64,000 nucleotides of DNA from Conchocele bisecta (Eukaryota; Mollusca; Bivalvia; Lucinida; Thyasiridae). Shown here piece by piece: positions 43,440-54,774 of this stretch. Made by a program: the position numbers and the translations under genes. The stretch spans positions 88,090,433-88,154,432 of the forward strand of contig CM055275.1 in the NCBI GenBank assembly GCA_029237695.1, written 5' to 3'. How positions within the stretch are numbered: position 1 is the first letter of the stretch; every line of letters begins with the position of its first letter. The notes beneath the pieces are model-generated. The model was given only the letters and a program-made list of their open reading frames with translations. It was not told the origin of the DNA and made no database searches.

Positions 43440-43520
43440 TTGGCGATAAAAAATTACAATTTTCTAAAAAAATCGCCACTTCAAATATATTTTTTTTTTT
43501 TTTTGAAGTGGCGATCTTTT
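43440..43520. repeat. Inverted repeat around AAATCGCCACTTCAAA
   Basis: 'AATCGCCACTTCAAA' (about 43469-43483) and 'TTTGAAGTGGCGAT' (43502-43516) form a stem; 'TTGGCGATAAAAA' is repeated just upstream. Confidence 0.6.
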
Positions 43521-43925
43521 TATTTTCCCCAGCGGAATCCCTGGAATGGCAGGCTAAGTATTCCCTCGCCGATCGCCAATTCACAAATTTTGATAATATT
43601 TGGCCATAATGTGTGTCTAGGGATGGTGCTTTGTTTTGCATACGGCCCACATCCGACCGTCTAGGGTCAAGGTCACTGAGGACTTGTGTTCATGTGTTTG
43701 TAAGGCAAATGCGTTTAAAGTTTGTAATATGTCAATTGGCTCTTTGGTCTATAAAATAAAATGACACAACTTTTAAATTGCCATATCCCAAAAATCTATG
43801 CATAATAATGCAGTATAATTGTCCCAGTTGCCGATAGACAAGAGGGGACATAGCGTTAGTCCATGTTTGTACGTTAGTAACACCTTTCATATTTCAATTA
43901 CTTCTGAACCGCTTCACCAATTTTT

Positions 43926-44196
43926 GTCTCGCCCGCGAAAGCGGAAAGTGAGACATAGGTTTTGCTTTTCCGGAGTCGTCGGCGGCGGTGGCGTCATCAT
44001 TCAATGTTAAGTTTTCGTGTTACGGTCATTACTTCAACACCTTATCAGCTACAGTCCTCAAACTTTATACATACCTTTACTAGGATATGTAGATGAATAT
44101 AGGACTGTTCTCGGGGGCCCCAGTGTCAAGGTCAAGGCTCCAGGGTCCAGGTCAAGGCGGAACAAGGCGAGACATTTGACTCCGCGGAATTCTTGT
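43926..44196 (+). mobile_element. Hairpin-ended repeat (GTCTCGC family), complete short copy
   Basis: Stem GTCTCGC..GTGAGAC (43926-43954), GTC/GGC array (43976-43995), body like 2502-2640, end hairpin CCGCGG + AATTCTTGT. Ends directly against the C-terminal half of gene D. Confidence 0.65.
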
Positions 44197-44289
44197 TATA
44201 CTCCTTCACAAAGTAAAAAAGATAGAGAAATTTTGTTTTTAGTTTGTGGAATTATTATTGTTGGGTTTATAGCGTATATGTTGGTTTAA
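44197..44289 (+). pseudogene. Element 1 protein D, C-terminal half (AT-rich copy)
   Basis: 'YTPSQSKKDREILFLVCGII' continues 'IVGFIAYMLV' and stops at TAA. It matches 'YVPSEAQKDREIAFIVVGMI' of 24833-25272 from the residue right after 'LSDF'. The frame is open back through the repeat, but that part is not gene. It keeps the C-terminal membrane helix. Confidence 0.65.
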
Positions 44290-44394
44290 GCTTATTATGT
44301 ATAGCTTGTAAAAAGAGCCCACACTGAAAGTGTTAAAACCATAGATTAACCATAAACAGTATCTTTAGTAGAATACTTAGTAATATTATAGATT

Positions 44395-44478
44395 TCATTC
44401 TGCCCATTTCACTGAGCTATAGTGACCTTGTTCTTTGGAGCCTTCTTCAATTTTGGCTTGTGTGATTTGCTGTGCCAT
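44395..44478 (-). CDS. Possible 27-residue peptide between D and integrase
   Basis: Minus-strand frame from ATG 44478 to TGA: 'MAQQITQAKIEEGSKEQGHY', polar and helical-looking. It occupies the position of gene E but on the opposite strand. It may be the start of a divergent gene now deleted, or chance. Confidence 0.25.
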   Translation of the reverse strand: MAQQITQAKIEEGSKEQGHYSSVKWAE

Positions 44479-44531
44479 TATTATTTTTTTGTTATACTGT
44501 TATATAAATATATCTTAAACATACATAAAAA

Positions 44532-45150
44532 ATGGAGAAAATTTATTACAGCCCAAAAGGATTTTGGAAAGGTTTAACAGCTGTTAAGAAATTAGCAAAG
44601 GCTGTAAAAGTAAGTGATAAAGAAGCATTTCATGTTTTAATAGAAACAAGCTATATGGCAACTTTGTTTACCTGCACCAAAGATATAGTACGGCCAAAGT
44701 TTGATGTATCTAACAGAAATAAAGTCCATCAAGCTGATTTATTATTCTTACCACATGATACTGTTGGCTGAAAAGCATACAAGTATGCTTCGACTGTTGT
44801 TGATATTGCAAACAGGTATAATGATGCTGAATCGCTGACTTCAAAGGACAGTAAAGAAGTTGCTAATGCTTTTGAAAATATTTGTAAAAGACAGTTAGTG
44901 TATCCAAAGTTATTAGAAGTAGATCCTGGGCGAGAGTTCATGAGAGCTGTTACAAAACTGATGGACAAACACAATGTAAACATAAGAAGAGGTAGAACAG
45001 AAATACATAGAGATCAGGCTATAGTGGAAAGATTTAACATAACATAATAACATTGGCTGAAAGATTACAATGAAGTACAGTACAAGGAGACATGCCAAGA
45101 AGGGTGCCACCTTGGACAGGACAGTGCATAAAGCACACCACATGAATGAT
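44532..45150 (+). pseudogene. Element 1 integrase, AT-rich copy
   Basis: From ATG 44532. 'YYSPKGFWKGLTAVKKLA', then 'VHQADLLFLPHD' (first D), TGA at 44769-44771, 'KYASTVVDIANRYN', 'LEVDPGREFMRA' (second D) and 'RDQAIVERFN' (E). Two stops follow at about 45044. 'LAERL' is then readable in another frame, after which similarity fades. Clearly homologous to 27592-28590 but with much lower GC. It retains the residues after 'KKLA' that the other copy lacks. The D,D,E residues survive although the gene is dead. Confidence 0.8.
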
Positions 45151-45229
45151 TGAACCTGTTTAGCAAAGCTCCCGCTTACCTCTTCATCATACTTCAAAAG
45201 GACAGCAACATACAAGGCAATCAAAAACG

Positions 45230-47520
45230 AATACTATATAATACGATAAAGACAAACTAATCACAACGAAATATTACTGTTAGTGTTACCGTGATAGAGT
45301 ATTTAGTATTGGCACAACTGGAAAGAATGTCATATATATTATGACCATGTGTATTAGTTGTGTCCACACTATAGTCTTTATTCTACATTATATCAGTTTT
45401 TTTCTCTCAGAATTATTGAATTTGTGATTAAATTCGATTTCTTTGTTCAGCATTTACGTACTCTGACGATTTCATATCTTATTATTTTAACAAATCATAT
45501 GCATGCACTCCATATTCAGTTTTATGTAATAAAATAAACTGCACATGTATGTCAGACGTTGAATTCCGACTTATCATTGTTATAGAAAGAATTTTAATTT
45601 CTATCAATTACTTGGAGTTTACCAAATGATAAGTGATATCAAAAGGTTGTACATCAATCACTATGCCCTTTTGTGGAAAGTGATGTTAGAATTTAATAAT
45701 ATCAGGGGGAGTCCTTAGTTGCTATGCATGTTAAAGTGGTTTAACGCAAGTAATGTTAGCCAGAAACTGAAATAACGCTAATGAAGCGCTGGAAATTATA
45801 CGTATCATTTGCACTAGCCATGTTAGCCATTTCGTGTGATTTCACAATAAACATGTTGAGCAGTGAAACTTTTGGAACCAATGGTATGAACAAAAACTCT
45901 TGTATTTATTCAATTAGGAAGTCATTAAAGTGTACTGTAAAGTTCCACACTACATCTTCCTGCCAACACCCCACTATATAAGTTTGCTAGCCACCTTGGA
46001 TTTGGTGTCAGAAAATTTTCAGCATGAATGTTGATGTGAAATGGCAAAACAAGAAGTCTTTCCAAAATAAACGGAAAAATCCAACATATATAACCAAATG
46101 CACTATTTTAAATATTACATCAGTATATGATTTAATTACTAGTAGAATGTACTATATTATTATCCGGCGCTCATTTTGGACTTCTGTCATTGAACGTTGT
46201 CTAATGATGTATATTAACGGAAGAATATTAATCATCTTGACTTGGTATTTGGTATAATTACATTCTTAGATGTGACATCTGAGTGTAATTATATAAGCTA
46301 TTTCCTACAATAATATCAATATAGTTGGCGGCCATCTTGGACTAATGATGTTGAAACAATGATCTAATTGCGTACCTAAAGTACTAAAATCATTGAGTAT
46401 CTAAATACAACATTCATATGCACATTTGCTCTAATATATGGTCTGAGTGCAATTATATATGTTTTCTTATTTAGAGATACGATTGCACGTTTAATGTAAT
46501 ATATTTATAATAGGCGGCCATTTTGGAGCTCTGCTATTTAGAAAAGTTACAAAAACAAACACTCATTGTTTCAGTAAACTCAAAATTTAAAAATCATACT
46601 CTTTATTGTGACGAACTAGTGAAATTAAAATGTTCCCATATTGCAGCTCAGAAATTGAATTTTAAAGTTACCAATTTTCATCACTATGTAAAATACACCT
46701 AGTTTACGCTCTTAAATTGCGTAATTTCCTCATGTGAATGCAACTATATGGCACACTATATCTATTTGGCAGCCATCTTGAATTATGCAAATTTCTGAAA
46801 ACGCTCAAGGGTGACAGTTTATCATCAGTTGAATTTCAAAACGAAAAGGCCTGGACATGCAAAGTCAGTAATAAATCAAAGTACTGCATGTACTGTGCTG
46901 CGAGCCCAACTGAAATGGGTGGTAAACAGTGTTTTAGTATATTCTCTTTTAAATATTTCAAATAGAGTAATTGTAGTAAATTTATGGGAAACTGTATAAC
47001 ACCCAACATATTTTGTTTGTGGAGAGGGGAAGGAGCTGTATAGAAACAGGATGAATCCATAATTTCCGACATCATTTAAGGAAAATATGACTGATTTTCG
47101 ATCAATATTGGCGAAATACGGCGAAGCGATAAGGGTGGTAATTCCATATCCGGGCTCAATTATTGTAAGTGAAAGTGTACGCTATTACCACTCATTCAAA
47201 ACATGCCGACGCGACGATTGAAATGAGTGAACCATCTAGACGACACGGTTCAAATGAGTGGTAACAGTATACTTTTATCAATTTTCGACATCATTTAAAG
47301 AAAATATGACTGATTTTCGATATCAATATCGGCGATTCACTCTTCAAACACCTGTGGTTATAGTGTTGTTTTATGCAAATTTGTACACGCCGTAGTTGTG
47401 AATGAAAAAAATCCAGACAGGTGCCAGATAGGTGTGATTCGGGTTTACATACCATTAATACGCGACCAAAATAGCCCGTTTTATTTGTGGAAAATAAACG
47501 GCTAAATCTGAGGTTCCATT
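45230..47520. other. No gene seen
   Basis: AT-rich. 'GGCGGCCATCTTGGA' type repeats (46328, 46503) and a repeated 'GAAAATATGACTGATTTTCG' block (47081, 47301). Short frames (e.g. 45781-45981, with a hydrophobic start) lack supporting evidence. Confidence 0.5.
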
Positions 47521-47525
47521 GGTTT

Positions 47526-48302
47526 TATACGACCGTTTTAAAAAATACGGTACGTGTTATGTTTTACTGGCGGACAGAAAACTGCATTGTTTGTGTACAC
47601 AACTCCTCCGAAACCGTTCAGTCAATCGATCTGAAACTAAAAACACGTCTTCTACACATATTGAAGATGTGCACCTTGGTGTTTTTATGCCGAAAAAATA
47701 TTTTTTAACAAAAATATCACCTTTTTAACTTAGCCATTTGTTTCTACATTTTTGTATACAATTCTATATAGGGTACAGAGTTTGTGTACACAACACCTCT
47801 GAAACCGTTCTGTCGATCGATCTGAAAATATACACACGTCTTTTACACATATTGAATATGTGCACCTTGGTGTTTTTATGCCGAAACAATATCTTTTAAC
47901 AAAAATATCACCTTTTTAACTTAGCCATCTTTTCTACATTTTTGTATACAATTCTATATAGGGTATAGAGTTTGTGTACGCAAATCCTCTGAAACCGTTT
48001 TGTCGATCGATCTGAAACTATACACACGTCTTCTACATATATTGAAGATATGCACCTTCGTATTGTTATGCCGAAAACATAGTCTTTAACAAAAATATAT
48101 TCTATATAATTTCTACTTTACACATCTCTACATAAATTAGTATACATGTTTAGCACAACGGGAGGAAGAAATAATTCTATAGAGTTTCATATTCTCATTA
48201 ATGTTTATTCTTGGCCTTGGTGACAGCTTCACATTTCTGCATCTTCGCTGTCTGGCCCATCTTCGACGGGCGTATTTTGTGACTTACGGCACTTTTGTTC
48301 TT
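47526..48302 (+). mobile_element. ~190 bp-unit element, copy 1
   Basis: Begins with hairpin ACCGTTTT..AAAAATACGGT, has about three core units ('CCGAAACCGTTCAGTC'), then 'TTTCTACTTTACACATCTC' and ends 'TTACGGCACTTTTGTT'. Matches 60355-60997 nearly end to end. Confidence 0.75.
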
Positions 48303-48599
48303 CAATTATTTATGTACCAAAGATATACATTCTAATAAATGTGAAATGTAAAACAGCATAAAACGAGTCGTTAACAATGACCTAGATACAAGATGTATAT
48401 ATACGCGCCACAAGAAAAAATAGCGCCGTGGTATCTGACTGTATTTTGAGAACCGGCTACATGAAGCTGCGAGAGGCTCGAAGCTAAAAACTATGTTATT
48501 CAAAACAAGGTAAAGCCCCAAATTGGCTTTCGGCTGCCGGACTATATTCAACTATGGCTGAAAGACCTATGGCGGTAATTATGCTTAATTTTCTTTGGC

Positions 48600-48985
48600 T
48601 ACCAATGTCGTGTGCTATCTCGAGGAACGAGATGCGATGTCGTGGTAACGAGATGCTATCTCGTGGGAACGACATAGCTACCTCGTGGTAACGAGATGCT
48701 ATCTCGTGGTAACGAGTTGCTATCTCGAGGGAACGAGATGCTATGTCGTGGGAACGAGACACTATGATCCTATCTCGTGGGAACGAGATCCTATCTCATG
48801 GGACGAATTGCTATCTCGAGGGAACGAGATGCTATGTCGTGGTAACGAGATGCTATCTCGTAGGAACGAGATGCTATGTCGTGGTAAATGGGATGCTATG
48901 TCGTGGGAACGACATGCTATCGCGTGGGAACGAGATGCTATGTCATGGTAACGAGATACTATCTCGGGGGAACGACATAGAAAAA
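48600..48985. repeat. 21 bp minisatellite with inverted half-sites
   Basis: About 17 units of 'GAGATGCTATCTCGTGGTAAC' variants; 'ATCTCGT' and 'ACGAGAT' within each unit are complementary. Being in phase with codons, it opens short spurious frames. Confidence 0.9.
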
Positions 48986-49287
48986 AATGCGCATGTCCCT
49001 TTTAAGCTGCCGTATAATCGACGAGAACAATGGATAACGTAAATCAACAGGAAAGATTACCAACCTAGCGCTTACACTACAGTCAACGAGTTTAATAAAT
49101 AAATATCACAGATGTTGGATTCTATTTTTGGATAAGTACAACATTATAATTTGAAGCAGTAATGAATATCTAAAATTCTTTCTGTAGCGGACGTATTTGC
49201 ATATATTCATTAAGCTAGTCTATTATGATTTATTACACTGTGCTATGTGAAAGCGCATTTATGAAATAAAATAATGATTCTAATACA

Positions 49288-49362
49288 GTATAACTATTTG
49301 GTGTGTTCTAAGCTACTAGCATATTAAATCCTTTCAGGTTAGAACACACCAAATAGTGTTAC
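49288..49362. repeat. Inverted repeat, 18 bp arms, 29 bp loop
   Basis: 'ACTATTTGGTGTGTTCTA' (49293-49310) and its complement (49340-49357), with weaker pairing outside. Confidence 0.85.
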
Positions 49363-49369
49363 TATATAA

Positions 49370-50380
49370 TTTAACCGAATATCATCCAATAAGGCCAGTC
49401 TCTCCTACTTTGACTATTCGTATGGATGGTATGGGACCCACTTGTAAATAACCTGCAGCCAACCAGTACTGGTTCTGCATGAATTAAACAATTTGTTCAC
49501 TTACTCATAAGAAAAAATCCAACCTCGTCACGTCCCCCAGTATTGTTTACATTTTTTGGCCACGGACACTCTGTTTACATCACGTGACCAACAGGTTCAG
49601 TGTTTTCGATTACATGCTACAACTATGCTGAAAAAATATTGTTAAAAGCACCCCAAAATGTGTCTCATGTGAAAATGGGTAGTAATGGATCAAAATTTGC
49701 GAGCAAACTGTGTCTCTGACCTCAAAACTCCCGTACTATTGTTTTTATTATCGGGACTACTTTTGTATACCCCCTGGACGATTTCTCTTTCTCTTTCTAG
49801 CTTTCTCTAACCTTCAGGGAGAACAGTCTTGTGTACCCAAATTACTGTTGCAACTATTGTCGTCAAGGGGCGTGGCTTAGCAAGATGACAAGCGTATGGC
49901 TAAAACCAGCGATGCAATAATCAATAAAGGAACTCCGGATGTCACAAAGAATGAAACAACAAGCCACTTAGAATGCAATCAACACATATAGTACCACATT
50001 ACTCCAATGTAAACAATACGAATGAATAAAGCATCAAGCCAAATGCACATGTAATTTAGACAAAGATTTCAAAAGTCACATACACACATGACGAATAAAA
50101 TAACATGAATGTAAGTTGTAATGCCATCCGCAGGCAAGCCCCAGGGCACATATAATTGTAATAACAAGCATAGAACCTGAAATTTCATCAGCAAGCAAGC
50201 ATCAAGCCATATAGAATTATGGCGGATATTACCTTCCATATAAATCAGGCATTCGATCATCCTAACCCGATGATTCTGAGCCATAGTTGTGTGCTATGTG
50301 ATAACGAACATACATTATCACCTGAGATAAATGAAAAAGAAACTCATCAAAAATAAGATCACAGGTGTTTTCTGGATGTT
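49370..50380. other. No gene seen; upstream of host exon
   Basis: Mostly unique-looking AT-rich sequence; 'GTTTAGAGAGGTTCTATTGTA' repeat end at about 50383. Confidence 0.4.
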
Positions 50381-50414
50381 CAGTTTAGAGAGGTTCTATT
50401 GTATACATTTTCAG

Positions 50415-50640
50415 ACAGTCTGACTGACGTTAGGAGGGATGTCATTCGATACCTGTCTCGGAGTGATGCAAAGCGTCACAACATTTTGTTGCTAGGCCAA
50501 TCTGGATCGGGGAAGAGCGCTTTGTTAAACACAATGATCAAAGCGATTTGCGGCGATTATTTGCCAAAGGCCCCTGTTGGACGAGGGAAGATACAATCGA
50601 AGACTCAGGAATTGATACGGTCTGAAATACAATACAATAC
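50415..50640 (+). CDS. Host P-loop NTPase gene, exon with Walker A
   Basis: Preceded by a splice acceptor (TTTTCAG, 50408-50414). It encodes 'SLTDVRRDVIRYLSRSDAKR' then 'HNILLLGQSGSGKSALLNTM', a GxxGxGKS Walker A motif following a beta-strand of hydrophobic residues, then 'KAICGDYLPKAPVGRG'. This layout fits GTPase-like or interferon-induced IFI44-like P-loop proteins abundant in bivalves, but Walker B and guanine-specificity motifs are not in view. The 3' border is uncertain: possible donors near 50620 and 50663, with 'ATACGGTCTGAAA' duplicated between. Confidence 0.65.
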
Positions 50641-51515
50641 ATACGGTCTGAAACTTGTATATGGTGGCATATTTGTGGCTGTGTCTTGAGAAAGTTTGCT
50701 TTATGGGATTTGCGACCAGTGCAGCTCCTGATCAAATATCACACTCTCGTAGCCGGATAACGATCTATGTTGCTTTTTAGAAGCAGACCAGCTTTTCATT
50801 GATGGAATTGCGAACAATGCCTATCCTGTTCAGACTGTGCGGACTCCCAGGTTGATCTGGATCTGCATTGGTCGCAAAACACACAAGCACAGAGCTCCAG
50901 ATATGCAGCGAATAAACAGACCACAAAGATAGCATATTTTCCATGAAAACGCATCTTGGTATTTCATTAGAATTGTCTCAAAGGACATGTTTTTATTTCG
51001 AAGCAACCTATTGCTGTCTGTTGATGAGTAAACCGTAGTGTGATTTTATTTTACCCAATTAAAATTTTGAAATACCCAATTGCTTCTGAAATGATGCAGT
51101 GACAATATTCAATTACTAATTCCTTATCTGGAGCTCTGTAAGCTCCATTTCTCCAACCACAGCCACAGTTCCCAGTAACATTTAACAGATATTCTACTTT
51201 CACTTTCAAAAATTGCAATAAAACACATTTTCGACAGGTTTGTGTTCTGTTCCAACCATGGCTTGAAACACTTGTTGTTTATTTGATAAAATTTATCAGT
51301 TTGTATATTTCTCAGCTGTCTCGGGGCATGAATGTACGAGTTAAATAAATAAAATCGATATTTCGTGGTAGTTGTGTCTTCCAGTTTATCTCGTCTTGGC
51401 CGCTTAGTAAGTCGCCTCGACACGATAAATGGGTCTCATTGGATTTGTGACCCGTGTAGCTCCTGATCAATTACGGCACTCGTGTGTTCTACATGTGCTT
51501 GTTGTATTCTCTCAG

Positions 51516-51685
51516 GTACGAGAATTGTGGATTGACTGAGGAGGACGTCCGTCCGTACGATAATTATGAGGACGAATGCGACGTTCGGAAACTGATCCCC
51601 CTGCTGCCGCACATATTCGACGCCGCCGGAGTGGGTAACGTGAACTCGCCAGAGTCAAAGGAAATTCTGGAACTACTTTTGGGAG
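51516..51685 (+). CDS. Host gene exon 2
   Basis: Acceptor CTCTCAG (51509-51515) and donor GGGAG|GTAATT. Encodes 'YENCGLTEEDVRPYDNYEDE', 'CDVRKLIPLLPHIFDAAGVG' and 'ESKEILELLLGG'; acidic, no stop. Ends in phase 1. Placement after a Walker A exon fits the region following switch II of a P-loop GTPase, but this is inference. Confidence 0.6.
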
Positions 51686-51687
51686 GT

Positions 51688-51750
51688 AATTATTGATTTA
51701 TGACTGTATGGTTGAAATGAGTTTAACCATACAGTTATAAATCAATAATT
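51688..51750. repeat. Hairpin (26 bp arms, one mismatch) overlapping splice donor region
   Basis: Left arm 51688-51713 starts within the donor GTAATT; right arm 51725-51750; 11-base loop. Stem includes 'GACTGTATGGTT'. Confidence 0.9.
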
Positions 51751-51922
51751 TCATTGATATCATTTTAATGAATAATTCTCGTTTGATGAGCAAGCACAAA
51801 TAAAAGTGGTGAGACTATTTAGATGTAGTTTATCTTTTTACTGTATCGTCAGATAGAGTTAAGTCAGCGGCCGATGTATATTACTATGTTCAGGTATCGC
51901 CATTTTATTTATCTATTTTTAG

Positions 51923-51997
51923 AAGCATTGACTACGGCTGTTGGTCGCAATTTTTGCGGACATGTTTATTCGCCGGAACTCATGCACGTATTGTGTG
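51923..51997 (+). CDS. Host gene exon 3 (short)
   Basis: Acceptor TATTTTTAG (51914-51922) and donor TGTGTG|GTAAAG. Read in the phase left by exon 2 it gives 'EALTTAVGRNFCGHVYSPEL' + 'MHVLC' without a stop, and ends in phase 1. Phase agreement supports it being part of the same gene. Confidence 0.5.
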
Positions 51998-52144
51998 GTA
52001 AAGAAAAAATGTTATCAACGGTCATAATTCATATTTCATAATGCCTATTTTGATGGTAATTGTATCAAATTAAATGTATGTATGTCTCTATGCTTCAATT
52101 TGGTATATAGTATGTATGTCTACGACGGGTGTAATTAATGCATA

Positions 52145-52450
52145 TCGCAGTAGCAGCAGGGGGTGCGGAAAGACCAGCTCCCCAGGGCCAGCCGCGGCTC
52201 CCATCCCACTTTCCCGGGCAGGACCATGTCCAGCATGGTATGCGAATGCAGAGACAGTGGTAAACCCACGAGGCGAACCCAGAGACGACCCGCCCCTCTC
52301 GCCGGCCCGGGCTCGCCCTGCGCCTCCCAGCCCCCTTCCCCATGATCAGCATAGTATGTGAACGCTGCGCTTGCGGTGAGAAGCCCAGGGACGGCGAGCC
52401 CTTCTCGCCCGCGAGCAAAACCATGTCGAACGCTGCCGGCTCGGGCACTC
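52145..52450 (+). repeat. GC-rich inverted repeat, left (element 2 terminus candidate)
   Basis: Abrupt GC-rich onset. It shares 'AGCTCCCCAGGGCCAG', 'CAGGACCATGTCCAGCATGG' and 'CTCTCGCCGGCCCGGGCTCG' with the reverse complement of 61145-61475, over about 270 bp. No coding frame of interest. Lies 0.4 kb upstream of the element 2 gene. Confidence 0.75.
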
Positions 52451-52499
52451 GTTTTAGTACCCGTACCCGTACTAGTAGGTATACCTGAGGTACAATGAA

Positions 52500-52821
52500 A
52501 GGTGTAAAAACCATTGCCAGTGGCTCGTTCCAATCTCCACGGAGCTATATGGTCGTAGCTGTCTTGGGGACCACTGTAAAGTTCACATTGCCCGACTTCG
52601 GAAAGGTGGCGGCACAAGGCCCTGCAAAATGTGGAATAGGTGTTCCGAACCGTTTATCGTTGTGTCAGTCTTACGGGTATGTGAATGAGTTTGTTAAGGC
52701 ATGTCAGCGAAAGAAGGCGGCATTCGAGAAGGAGTGTAGGCATCGGGCTGTGATAGATGCCTTCTGAATTTCCTATTAGAGATACGTTAATACTGGGTAT
52801 ACCGATTACCCACCCAGCAAC
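52500..52821 (+). other. Leader between terminal repeat and element 2 gene
   Basis: A 90-codon frame starts at 52495 but shows no motif and no counterpart upstream of copy 1. Possibly an untranslated leader. Confidence 0.3.
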
Positions 52822-54770
52822 ATGGCCACAATGGATGAACTCATCAACGAAATGCTTGCAGAGATGCCAGACCCCGTCCCAGAGGGACAATAATTTATCG
52901 ACCTGGACACAGGCCCCTCCCCCGGTGCGGCTCCCAGCCTGCGAACCGTGGGTCGAGATTCTGAACGACGCCAAAGAAGAGTTTGAACTCGATGACACCC
53001 TCGCTGTCTTCTCTACATGGAGTGTAGAAGCAGAAGACCCGCTTGACATTGGTGACATTGAGATTGCCGATGGTATGAATGGCCCTGGACGCCCGCATGG
53101 CGGACAAGAGGGCGGCAGAGCTACTCGCAGCCATTCCAGAGGGCGACTTCGTCCTGAAAATCAAGATCGTGCGCGAGCAGGATGAAGATGACTGGATCGT
53201 CGAAGATAAGTTTGACCCAGTCAGAACAGAGAGGAGGAGGAGCCAAGGTATTGTTGAGATATCTCGAGACACCAAGCCAGGGACTCGGATCGACAATGTT
53301 CTACCAGAATGCTTACCCAGTCACAGCGGTCGTTTACGGGCTCTACCCTCTCAGAGGCATGCGGGACATCGCTGATGAAGAGATCTACAACAGCGGCAAA
53401 TACATAGGGAACGCAGGCAACACATGCAGAAAAGTAGAACTCATCGTCCACAACGGTCACGCCTGGCACAAAGACCTGCATTTCCCACAGTCCCGTGAGG
53501 TCCGCCGGTATGAGGGTGATGTGTGGGAAGCAATCAGACAGGCCACACAGGATGAGCCGCTCGCAGTCTGGCTCCTTGGAGGTAGTTCCGAAGGAAAGCA
53601 GCTCACTGTAGACCAGTTTGTGCTCCAGGACGGTCGCATTTACAGGACGCAGGAAGCCCACGAGAGACTCCAGAAAGCCTGTCAAATATTGGGCGATGAA
53701 TCCCTGGCCGACAAAACCTTCGGGATGAACCATGCTGCGAGCATCATGGCTAAACAACGAAACAGCTGGAAGCCGACTCGGGCCAGTCTCCTCGATGACA
53801 TCCAAAGGGCCTGTGTAGAACACCGCCACGGCGGCCTCTGGAACACTATGGACTATGACACGAGAACCGTCGTCAGCATCGACATGAAGGCTTCTTACCT
53901 CGCCAACTTCCAAGGAATGTGCGAGGCCAAACCCTATTTCGAGTGGTTCGGACATCCGGGCCACAGGATGACCCGGGTTGCGATCAACAGCGCCCTACCC
54001 GAAGAAATAGGGACTGGCTTCGCCGTGGTTATCGAGTGGCAGTTCGTAGTAAAATTCCACCCTGTCATCCCCGTCTGGTTTGGGAAGCATTTCGCAGAGA
54101 ACGGCTAGGCCCCGACGCCCCTGCTCGCCTTTCTAGTTGACAAGGATATTCTGAAGACCCTCAAGGTCCGCGAGACCATTGTAGCTTTCGATAACGAAAC
54201 CGATGTATGGCTCCCATATGACAGAGACCAGGGATGCAGTTTCATCGGCAAATTCACACAGGGCAGCAAGGCCGACGGCAAAATGTTGACGCGGCGCCTG
54301 GTCACTGACGCTGGTTAACTTGACTTCCTTGTGCGAGACACCCGCCAAAGCGGCGCACTGGTTGGGGCACCCCAAAGGCCAGGTGTCCTCACATGCTACG
54401 ACGGCTCACAGCCCAGTACACCCACATGAGGGCGAACATGCTGGGTTATGCCCACATTAATATGCTCGAGATGCTGCGGCGATTCACCCCCGAGGAGGCT
54501 GTCCGAGTGGCCACTGACAGCATCTACGTCCAGAAAACGGCGATGCACAGGCTCGACGAAGTCAAGGCGTATGTATCACATAAGCTGTGCGACTGCGGAA
54601 AGGGCTTATGTATAAGCTGCATTATAGGCCTGCCGTACCTTACCCCCAGTAGCCCCGGCCCAGTGGAGCTACAAGGGCGGGCAGCTCGTCATGTCACAGG
54701 AAGACACCGGCTACCTCGCAAATCCGGAATACCAATGTACCAGAAGGAACGGGAAAAGACCTGGCGCCCA
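52822..54770 (+). pseudogene. Element 2 copy 2: family-B-like DNA polymerase part
   Basis: Likely start ATG 52822 ('MATMDELINEMLAEMPDPVP', TAA at 52891-52893). It continues in other frames: 'EEFELDDTLAVFSTW' (about 52980) and 'DFVLKIKIVREQDEDDWIVE' (about 53145). The main frame 53182-54108 holds 'YQNAYPVTAVVYGLYPLRG', 'GKVELIVHNGHAW'-like sequence, 'EPLAVWLLGG', 'HGGLWNTMDYDTRTVVSIDM' and 'KASYLANF' (motif-A-like DxxxSY). After TAG 54106-54108 the same frame gives 'FIGKFTQGSKADGKMLTRRL' and a second stop near 54317. 54393-54560 reads 'YTHMRANMLGYAHINMLEML' and motif-C-like 'VATDSIYVQKT'. A CxCx4-5CxxC cluster ('CDCGKGLCISC') follows. The polymerase call rests on ordered A and C motifs; an unusual or very divergent PolB. 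Confidence 0.65.
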
Positions 54771-54774
54771 GCAC

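Noticed and set aside
45781..45981. Secreted peptide candidate ('YVSFALAMLAISCDF')
   Set aside because: Hydrophobic start only; no supporting motif, splice sites or composition change.
48685..49042. Repeated 'CYLVGTRCYVV' peptide
   Set aside because: Product of the 21 bp minisatellite, in phase by chance.
53221..53964. 247-codon minus-strand frame in element 2 copy 2
   Set aside because: Antisense to the polymerase frame, which is conserved in copy 1; the antisense frame is not.
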